This document shows positions 56,265-64,000 of a stretch of 64,000 bases of DNA, piece after piece (positions within the stretch are counted from its first letter, which is position 1; each line of letters opens with the position of its first letter). The stretch is from NCBI GenBank assembly GCA_039000515.1, contig JBCFYV010000001.1, forward strand, positions 63,092,621 through 63,156,620, given 5' to 3'. This stretch comes from Timema cristinae (Eukaryota > Arthropoda > Insecta > Phasmatodea > Timematidae). The translations under genes were made by a program, and so were the position numbers. The notes under the pieces are model-generated. The model was not told the DNA's origin. It ran no database searches and saw only the letters and a list, made by a program, of their open reading frames with translations.

Positions 56265-58749
56265 ATGAAGTGGTCAAACCAAAGGATTGTATTTCATTGA
56301 AGACTATAGTAAATGTGAATTGTTGTGGGACACTCAAAGCCCAGATTATAAAAATAATAAGAAAAAAACAGATACGATTCGGGAATCAGCGAAGAGATAT
56401 GAATCGACTGTGACTTTATTTAAAAAAAAAAAATTAAAAACTTATGATGTGCGTTCCATCGTGAACACAAACCCACTTTCTATGAATAAGAGTGGATCTC
56501 CAAAGAAAAGGGCTAAATGGTTTGCGCACGAGGCTCTAACTTTATTGCTGGATATGGATGCAACAAGAAGAGGATATTCTATGGAAGAGAATCTTTTATC
56601 GGAGGTAAGTAATTTTACTATTATTTATTTTGGTTATTTACTCACTATCAAGGATTGAAGGAACGCCGGTTGTTGCACTGAACACGGTACGATTGCTAAT
56701 TTTATGTGCAAATACTAACGCTTGATTGTATCTTTGTGTAGGTACGTTTTTACTTTTAAAATAGTTTTTTAATAGTATACCTAGCATTTGAAACGATAAA
56801 CAAAAATATTTTAAGCTCAATCAATTTTTTAAAAAAATTATTAGTCTGAAGCTTTTTTAGTATCATTTTAGTTTTATTTGATTTTTGGATATGTATATTT
56901 AAAAAATACTAAAAATTAGATAACATTTTTAATTAGTTAAGAAAAAAATACTTTAAGGGATAAATTATTTAAATAATTTTAATAGTTGTTGCACTTAGTG
57001 CCACGCGCACCTGCTGGCATGATTAGAAAGAGTGCAGCCGCTCAAGGGTTAAGTTGGTTTGAAAACGGATACTTTTATCTATAAAAAAAATCCCCATTTT
57101 GGCCACTATTTTGGATTCATAACAATGTTTAGAAATTACTGGTGTTTATCTTGCCATGGAACACTTCCTTCCTCTTTAAAAATAGTTCTTGAATTCATCC
57201 ATCATTGTCTTGGCTTGTTGAGTTGACCTTCTTGGTATCCACTGGGAATTCACTACTCCTGTATCTCCATTTGTTACTGATGATCATGAACCATAAGTGA
57301 TCCTTCCATCCTGCGTTCCGTTATCCAAACTGGCTGGAGCATAGTGTATAAACCCTGAATTAGGACTCTTCCGCATAAAGTTGTGAAGGTAAATACACGA
57401 TGTTGTAACAACTTGTGCATTTTCTAGATTATGAATATGCGGAACATAGAACATTGCAATCCGAATGTGTTTTAAACCATTCTTCGAGCTCGAGAATATC
57501 TGTAATTATCAATTCTTTCTGGCGTTTTCTAGTAGATCAACACCTGCGTAGGGTTTCATGATGTTAACGTCAAGTGGAAAAGCATCATCTGCAACAATTA
57601 CGTAAGGTGAAGGTTTGATCCTGCCCAGTAAAATTTCAAGAAGAGGTAAAAAAAAAAGCATATCATCCTGTAACTTCTCATAAAAGGTAGTTTCACGGAA
57701 TACCCCTCCATCCGAAATCCTTCCTTGGCATCCAATGTGGGCGTACGTAAAGCAATAGTTGGCGTCTACAACTCCCATCAATACTCCTGCTGGTTCCTTT
57801 ATAATTATAAAATGTACTACCACTTTTTGCAGAACAAATTACCAGAAAATGCTTTCCATCCAGAACTCCTATGCAATGGGGATGGTTCCATTGCAATTCG
57901 AAATCCTTCGCTATAATTTTCCACTGTTGTTAGGTGTGTGGCATTTAAAAAAACGTTTCAGTCATTGCACAGCGTCAAAATTTTAAAATGCAATGAAATA
58001 GACATCAACTACTTGACATTTCGTAAAATATAAATTGATTTTTCAGGAATTTCATCGGAGTTTGGATCAAAGATTGGACTCCTTCCTTTACCCAATTGGC
58101 TGGCTAAAGAACTCAGTCTTTTGTTTGGGATCAACTGTTTTTTTTTTTTTCAAATTTGAATACCCAATTCAAATCCCTATTGCTTTTTTTTTAATTCGCT
58201 TGGACACCAATGTATTCTAATATTGCAGGATGAAGATGAACCATCCATACTGAATGATGAAAACATGACAGACACAGATGGAAGTTTTAATTCCACAACC
58301 ACTGAATCAGCTAGTACCTTTAAGGCACCTACACATCAACAGAAAAAGAACAAACTTAACGTTATTCCAAAGCAATCATGATCTGAAGAAGTTTATGGAT
58401 TTTGAGAGAAAACCTAAACAAAGATGAGCATTATACTTATGAGAAATACGTATCCAATGAAATAGGGTAACTACAACAGACAGCTCAGTCGATTGTGAAG
58501 CATTTGGTTGATAACATTTTATTTGAGGTGGGTATGGGAAAGTATAATGAGCCTATATTTTTGGAAAGACACTTTATACTCCAGTGTTTAAAATTATTCA
58601 TAGAGCAGCCCCAAACTCCAATTAATTTGTCAAGTGCAACTACAAAGGAAGAAGGATGTTCTGTGACAACGGAGGCACAAAAGGAAGTTCATATGTCCCT
58701 GAGTCAGTGCTATGGAGATGAATTACAAGAGTATTTTATGTTCCCTTGA
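56265..58749 (+). pseudogene. Harbinger MADF-domain protein, two exons
   Basis: Exon 1 from ATG 56265: MKWSNQRI, a 1-nt shift, then FIEDYSKCELLWDTQSPDYK and NNKKKTDTIRESAKRYES, a MADF DNA-binding domain. It ends SMEENLLSE at 56604 with donor GAG|GTAAGT. Exon 2 starts after TTGCAG at 58229 in the same frame: DEDEPSILNDENMTDTDGSF, a stop after KNKLNVIPKQS, then (shifted) VKHLVDNILFEVGMGKYNEP and ending EYFMFP at 58749. A BESS motif is not visible. The protein is expected to bind transposon DNA and help transposition. Two frame breaks and one stop make it a pseudogene. Confidence 0.75.
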
Positions 58750-59225
58750 AATAATGTACCATTTACTTAAATAAACTCACATTCTTGAAATAATATTAGT
58801 AGGTTTACTTACCTCAATGTAACTTTCCAGTATCTTTATAAGTGCCTTGATACCACCGGAACAATCGATGTAATTGCTGGTTGAGAAATCCTGAATACGT
58901 ACATCAATTATTTGTAACTGTCTCCAGTTGCTAAAAATCTTAAAGTTCACAGGTACACAGTCACGGTAGTTAGTGTCCTGATTGCCAATAAGGGGTTCTA
59001 GTTTTGACAAGAGACAATGTAGTTAAATCTCTTTTACTTATTCTAGTAAAGTTTTCAAAAAGAGCACACAATCTTCTGCATTCAACCGATTGATTAAATC
59101 ATCTTGAAGCAACGGGGCATCAATAAATATTTGTCTTATCCACCAACGCCTTCTCCTTCTTTCATTTTCTTCGCTAATAATAATAAAGGTGGCTGCAGCG
59201 ATAGCTCGTTGTTTGGACAATTTGC
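57500..59225 (-). pseudogene. Harbinger transposase (DDE_Tnp_4), two exons
   Basis: Exon 1 (about 59220 to 58813, minus): ERRRRRWWIRQIFIDAP, LNAEDCVLFLKTLLE, then MSKLEPLIGNQDTNYRDCVP and ALIKILESYIE, with donor GAG|GTAAGT at 58813/58812. Exon 2 (about 57960 to 57500): QWKIIAKDFELQWNHPHCIG, VLDGKHFLVICSAKSGS, VVDANYCFTYAHIGCQGRIS, DGGVFRETTFYEKL and YVIVADDAFPLDVNIMKPYA. The Asp of VLDGKH and the ADD are present; the third acidic residue and the C-terminus are not found. Stops and shifts (59010, 57920) occur. Confidence 0.8.
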
Positions 59226-59459
59226 GAGGGACATAAGCAACATTAAAACTTTAATTATTGAAGCACTGCACAAAACAGTTGAAGCCTCCGGTGTAATAGG
59301 AATGTTGAATGTGGCCAGAATTTTTAAGTGACGCATGCAACAGTATTCTACACGATGTCGCTTGCTGCAATCCACATGTCGCATAATGTTCCCTAGGTGT
59401 ACTCAAAGCTTAATGTTTTACACACATTCTTCAGAAGAGAGAACGAGATAAGGTGCAGA

Positions 59460-60060
59460 CCATTTAAGATGATAAGTCCTGATAGGTTGAGTGATGAGGA
59501 TTGACAACGTAGGGGAAGGGAGTCCCAGTTGAAGAAAAGTGGAAGAGGGCAAGTGGAGGGTTGCAGGACAAGGGTTGACAATAGGGGAGGGAATCTGGTT
59601 GAAGCCAGGTGAAAGAGGGAAGCTGGAGGGAGCAGGATGGGGTTGACAACAGAGGGGAAGTCTGGTTGAAGCGTGGTGGAAGAGGGCGTGTAGAGGGGGA
59701 CATGGTGATGAGGATTGACAATAGAGGGGAGTTTGGTTGAAGCGAGGGGGAAGAGGGCAGGATGACGTAGGGTGACAACAAGGGGGAAGTCTGGTTGAAG
59801 CGTGGTGGAAGAGGGCGTGTAGAGGGTGGCAATTTGACGGGGATTGACAATAGGGGGAGTTTGGTTGAATCTAGGGAGAAAGGGCAGATGGAGGGGGGCA
59901 GGATTATGAGGGTTGACAACAAGGGGGTAGTCTGGTTTAAGTCAGGTGGAAGAGGGCAGGTGGAGAGGAGCAGGACGAGGGTTGACAATGGAGGAGGAGT
60001 ATGGTTTGAGAGGAGGTGGGTGGGAAGGGTGACAACTGGGAGGTCGTTATGTGGGAAGGG
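59460..60060. repeat. Diverged ~58-60 bp minisatellite
   Basis: Repeated blocks GGTTGACAA(C/T)A.(A/G)GGGG, AGTCTGGTTGAAGC and GTGGAAGAGGGCGTG(T)AGAGG recur about ten times with many substitutions and indels. The reverse strand is open for 207 codons (59464-60087: PPSTRPLPPRFNQTSPLLS) because the unit is near a multiple of three. I treat that ORF as a repeat artefact. Confidence 0.85.
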
Positions 60061-60087
60061 AAAGTTGCAACGCGCCATGCGTGGCAC

Positions 60088-61484
60088 ATGAGGTTTTCTA
60101 TGTGTCCTAGTATCACCATATCACTTAGCCAGAGAGCTGCTTGTACATGGTCTCTTATTGGCAAATGTGGGTGCACTTAAGGTATTCTAAGTGTCCTACT
60201 ATGCCTATTTTAAACACTGGCATTTACAAAAGTCCACGGTGTGTGGCTGTCAAAGGATTCAGAATGGACTTGGGGGTTATAGGAAAGAGATAAATTATGA
60301 TATCGTCTGCGGTTACATCAATTGGCCAACATAAGAAAATGTGCCAAGGATTTTAAATGACTATGAAGAAAAAGACAAAAACAACGGAAAGAGCATCGGA
60401 GGGACATTAATTTTGTGTGAGGGCGGCAAAGATTTTGAGTCGTGTGAGAGTCAGAGAAGCAACGAAGAGCTAAATGTCAGTAAATCTGTACCATGAAACG
60501 GAGCGGATTGCAATGATTGTATTGCAGCTGTGGAGAAGGACTACTGGTATTATTACAAAGACAACAGGCTCTGCTAGCACCACTACAAGTTTAGCAGTTG
60601 ATTGTATTGTAAGGGGTCAATGTACAATCAATAATATATCCTCTTTTAAAAAAACCAAGCGTGTTCGAAAATTCATGGAATGTGTCTCCACTTTACGCCA
60701 CTGAAGATTGGAAATTATTATTTGATCAACAAAAAAATGTTTTTGGCATATTTTTAAGGAAATTATCTTTTTTATAATAGACCTATGGATAATAGTGATC
60801 TTGATCTTGATGGTGAAATAACTGGTATTGGCTGTAATTTTTCCAAGATGGCGGTGGTGCTCCAAGATCGAGAACTCAGAAAATCATCCAAAAGCTAGAA
60901 TTAAGTTACCCTTTCAAATAGCAAAACTTAACTCGTGATTTTTTTAAAATCAAAAACCACTATTGACCGGGCTATTAGGCGGATGAGAAAATAGGTGATT
61001 GTCGAAAAGTTTACAAATAAACTACTGTAGATTCTTAACTTTATTGAACGATAGGTTTAACACATGATACAAATGACTTCATTTAATGAATTCAAAATAT
61101 TAATTTCTTGGAGATTCACCCACAATAAACCGACCGGGATTTGAACTATTGGTCACAATTTCTCGGGTCAGAGATAGTCAGTCCCGCCAGTTGAACACGC
61201 ACATACCAGCTACAACATCCTGGTCCCGTGAAGTATACCAACCCTGCAGATTCGATGTTTCTGATAAGCTGCAGCTGCCACCCAACCTATTAAACCACTT
61301 GTCTGATCAATATCCAGAGCCACCCCCTCCTACTCCTTCTCCCCTAGTTAAGCGCATTAAGTATTAACATAATTTGAAGTCTGCGCGCCGCCTCGGAGCG
61401 AATTAGTTGCCGGGTGACTAAACACTGTGGCAGACAAACTTTGATCAGAGACCATCTTCAGAATGCTTCACACATAATAATCAT
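60088..61484. other. No recognised gene
   Basis: A 76-codon plus ORF at 60474-60704 (MSVNLYHETERIAMIVLQLW) is unassigned. Around 61120-61230 the sequence CCGACCGGGATTTGAACTA...CCCGCCAG may be a scrap of a tRNA-derived SINE head on the minus strand, related to SINE-B. Confidence 0.4.
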
Positions 61485-61741
61485 TATTATTATTATTAGC
61501 ACCGCGTCTTACTACCCTTTCAGGTTATACGCTTTAAGTGCTAATTACGCTAATGGATTGGGAATTGAGAAGGTTGAATTAGAGGAAGTGAACCCGCATT
61601 TGCGTGGAGGGAGAGTGGGGAACAGTTTAGGAAAAACCTCCCCCAGTTCACCCGACCAAGATTCGAACCTCGATCTCCCCGTCCTCAGCAGTCGAGCTTA
61701 ACACGACAAGCGCGTTAGCCAACTACGCCACCGAGGCGGGT
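61485..61741 (-). repeat. SINE-B, complete (tRNA-derived)
   Basis: Minus orientation. The head starts CCCGCCTCGGTGGCGTAGTT, with A box TGGCGTAGTTGG and B box GGTTCGAATCT. The tail is TAATAATAATA. A perfect 14-bp target-site duplication CACATAATAATCAT lies at 61471-61484 and 61742-61755. The last ~70 bp next to the tail (CACCGCGTCTTACTACCC, GGTTATACGC, TACGCTAATG) are shared with SINE-A, although heads and bodies differ. Confidence 0.93.
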
Positions 61742-61755
61742 CACATAATAATCAT

Positions 61756-62010
61756 CATTATTATTATTAGCACCGCGTCTTACTACCCGTTCGGGTTACA
61801 CGCACTTACACTAATGTGTAATGGTAGGGTGATTGTGAGATGAAATGGAGGACCTACAGTTTAACGTGGGATCCGAACCACGGCGGAGGCCTGGCATTCC
61901 ACATATTCACGTCTTGTCAAAGGTGAAGGAAGGGTTTGGCAATCAGATAAATCTGTTCCGGGACCGAGAATTGAACCCCGGACCTCCAACATAGAAGTCC
62001 GATACCTTGC
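61756..62010 (-). repeat. SINE-A copy 7, head-truncated
   Basis: Minus orientation, starting in its (TTA) tail one base after the right duplication of SINE-B. It runs through the B box (CCGGGGTTCAATTC, read minus) but the A-box end (CCACCAGGTCACC) is missing. The body is more diverged than in copies 2 and 4. Confidence 0.9.
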
Positions 62011-64000
62011 CCCTAGTCCGAACATAAATAAACTTAAAGAATAATTTTGCTCTCTTCAAGTCTAAAAACATTTTACCAAGCACACATTCTAAAGCTAAAT
62101 AGGTTATGTACATGCAATCAGGGTTTTGTAGCTAGCTGTGTCTTGTGCAAGCTTTTATTTTTGGGCCCCTTAACACTCTTATATCTCGACACCTCGGAGG
62201 GAAAGACTTCTTTCAAATGAATCGGTAGAAATGGGAAAACAGAAATGACTCACTCAATCCAAAGTGATGAAGAGCCTGTAGAATATCAAGGGAAGTGTCT
62301 GTTTTAATGTCTTGACGCTTTTGTTTTAGTGTACAAGCTTCAAACTTAAAGCTTTCAATCTCACATGGGAACTCTCGCATATTTAAATATGTGTTAAGTT
62401 TATGCTGAATAACAATATCTGCAGTAGATAATTGTAAATCAGCAACGATCATAGAATCTAAGGACGTGTCGATCAGTGATTCAGATGTCGGTGAGCAGAG
62501 TGGGTTGAGGGCGCCCAGGGACTGAGCGATGCACTACCATCAAATAAAGAAATAGACCTCATGGGCCTTGTGCACATACGCTTAGGGGGTCACATGGTCT
62601 AAATCACTCTAGCAATAGACTGGACTGTCGATGACGTGTAGTGAGATTTTTTTTAAATGATTTTTTACTATCCTTCCACAAAAATGTTGGTACATTCTAA
62701 ATATTCAGCCTCACTTATACCTAGAACATTAGCGTAATTAGTGCATATGCACATAGCCCTAACAGGTTGTAGGACACGGTGTTAAAAATGCTCATTTCAA
62801 TGGAGATAAATGACCGTTTTAAATATAATATGAATCACGTGAGAGCATTTACTCACGGGACAGTGAGATTCTGTACTGGCACGTGACCACAAGTTGGCTG
62901 AAACAGGCTTTTTTTTATTCCATTTGAGCTACTTGCATTTTATATGGGTAAATACCCCCATAGGTGGACAAGCAAACAAAATGTCAGGTCGATCTACTCT
63001 GGTTTACTGGTGACAGAGGTGTCAGCTGGTGTACTAGGACAACTGTTCTACACTCCCTCCATTCAAATGCGGCTACAACTCCTCCGAGCTATTATGCCCT
63101 CCTCAATCCTACTCCATCAGTGTAGCTACACGCATATATCCAGGAAGGTTGGATCACGAAGTAAAGATATCCTCACTGATTATAGTGACGAGGATTGTGT
63201 GAGGATCCATTTGAGAAAACAACACCCCAGTAGAAGAGGTGATTAAAACCCAGACAAGACCCTCGGGGGAGCTGGACTAATATTTCATTATTTTGTTATT
63301 TGTTACATACATTTTATTATTTTTCCTAAACAGATATTTTAATATTTTATAAATGTCCATTTCGTGTTTTGAGTTCATTTAAAATTAAGCCGATAACATT
63401 GTAAACAATATATTTTATTTAAGAACGTTTAGTACAAAGCTCAGAGATTTTTTGTTGTTGATTAATATTAACCAGTCTGCTCTAAATACAAATTTGCATA
63501 AAAATGCATTCGTTTAAAAATACACACAGTAGAAGAATGTTATGATCAAGTACATCAATTTTGTAAGTGATGGTAAACCCAGTCCCCCTTGGCTCCACTC
63601 CCTATGGGGTGTACTGTGAATGTTTTCCCCTCCACTCCACGCAAATGCGAGTACAATTCCTATAAATTCAACCTCCAGTACCATAACTCCACTAGTGTCT
63701 GTGAAAAGCCTGATGAAAACTTGTTCCAACAAGCGATCAGCTTCACGGTCTAATGCGCCACGACTGGCCGGAAGGAAGTGACGACTGCACGAAGAGGGAC
63801 AGGTGACATCCGGACCACCATTTTTTATACTAGAGACCAAGTGAGCTTGGTTAGATTACCCACCCTGTTACACCCCTTGTGTAACACACGTTCACTGATC
63901 CAATATGGGGTGTTTCGGTGAGAAGTAACACATTTTAATAGGTATAACTTTGTGGCCGTGGTGTTGGTTAAATGTCAAGAGCATTCAAATGGCTCGCAAA
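62011..64000. other. No recognised gene
   Basis: Two modest open frames, 62944-63246 (+, 100 codons) and 63840-63514 (-, 108 codons, ending YFFYC-like), show no family motif I recognise and overlap G+C-richer islands at 62950-63250 and 63570-63840. They may be pieces of old unknown repeats. The remainder is AT-rich. Confidence 0.4.

Larger units (their letters stand above)
56106..59399. mobile_element. PIF/Harbinger element with two interleaved antisense genes
   Basis: Contains a plus-strand MADF-type gene and a minus-strand DDE_Tnp_4 transposase, together about 3.3 kb, a normal length for an autonomous Harbinger. The ends CACCGAGGAG (56106) and CACCTAGGGA (read from 59399) match at 8 of 10 bases, and inverted GTGGCATG/GCGTCA motifs follow inside. 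The TIRs are diverged and a TTA duplication is not clear (TTA on the left, TAC on the right), so the boundaries are tentative. Confidence 0.7.

Noticed and set aside
57000..57054. piggyBac-like end (GCCGCTCAAGGGTTAA) inside the MADF intron
   Set aside because: It resembles the right end of the 3.3-6.0 kb piggyBac and is followed by TTAA, but no matching left end was found, so a second element cannot be supported.
62944..63840. ORFs of 100 (+) and 108 (-) codons near the right edge
   Set aside because: No family motif recognised and no supporting context; left as unassigned sequence.

Overview
The window reads as arthropod, most likely insect, intergenic or heterochromatin-like DNA. It is AT-rich, has no recognisable host gene, and is packed with decayed transposable elements and tandem arrays. 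The element mix (piggyBac, several hAT and PIF/Harbinger elements with MADF/BESS partner ORFs, Copia, Jockey-like LINEs, a Penelope-like element with GIY-YIG, tRNA-derived SINEs) fits an insect. The species cannot be named from the sequence. Almost every coding segment carries stops or frameshifts, so nearly all are called pseudogenes.

Layout. 1.5-3.3 kb: Copia gag and reverse transcriptase (RT) relics separated by a G+C-richer foreign block. 3.33-5.99 kb: a piggyBac element cut into the Copia RT. 6.0-11.3 kb: a hAT element (hAT-A) with a second hAT (hAT-B) nested inside it, and a SINE nested in the end of hAT-B. 11.5-14.2 kb: two PIF/Harbinger remnants. 14.4-15.0 kb: a second Copia gag relic, followed by a 21-unit minisatellite with 60/61/64-bp unit classes. 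16.6-19.5 kb: a Jockey-like LINE cut off after its endonuclease. 19.5-22.1 kb: a Penelope-like element on the minus strand, itself split by a Harbinger deletion derivative and by SINEs. 25.0-27.3 kb: a 71-bp satellite. 28.5-29.0 kb: LINE RT scraps. 29.3-30.3 kb: a 56-bp array. 31.6-32.1 kb: an inverted pair of a third tRNA-derived SINE. 33.6-35.7 kb: a third hAT. 35.8-37.2 kb: a 33-bp coding-like array. 37.7-41.8 kb: a ~56-bp satellite of roughly 70 units.

41.8-49.2 kb: two more Jockey-like LINEs. The second (about 44.3-48.9 kb) is the best-preserved element here, with 5' UTR monomers, an intact three-knuckle ORF1 and an overlapping ORF2. It is flanked by two diverged direct copies of a ~300-bp sequence. 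49.9-56 kb: mostly featureless AT-rich DNA, with SINE copies and one unrecognised ORF at 55.26-55.70 kb. 56.1-59.4 kb: a PIF/Harbinger element whose two genes run antisense and interleave exon within intron. 59.5-60.1 kb: a diverged minisatellite. 61.5-62.0 kb: two different SINEs in tandem.

How the parts relate. Two SINE families (A and B here) have different tRNA heads but the same 3' tail, as expected if one LINE machinery mobilises both. All nine A/B copies lie in the same orientation. Target-site duplications give a partial insertion history: Copia, then piggyBac; hAT-A, then hAT-B, then SINE-A; and Penelope-like element, then Harbinger derivative and SINE-A.
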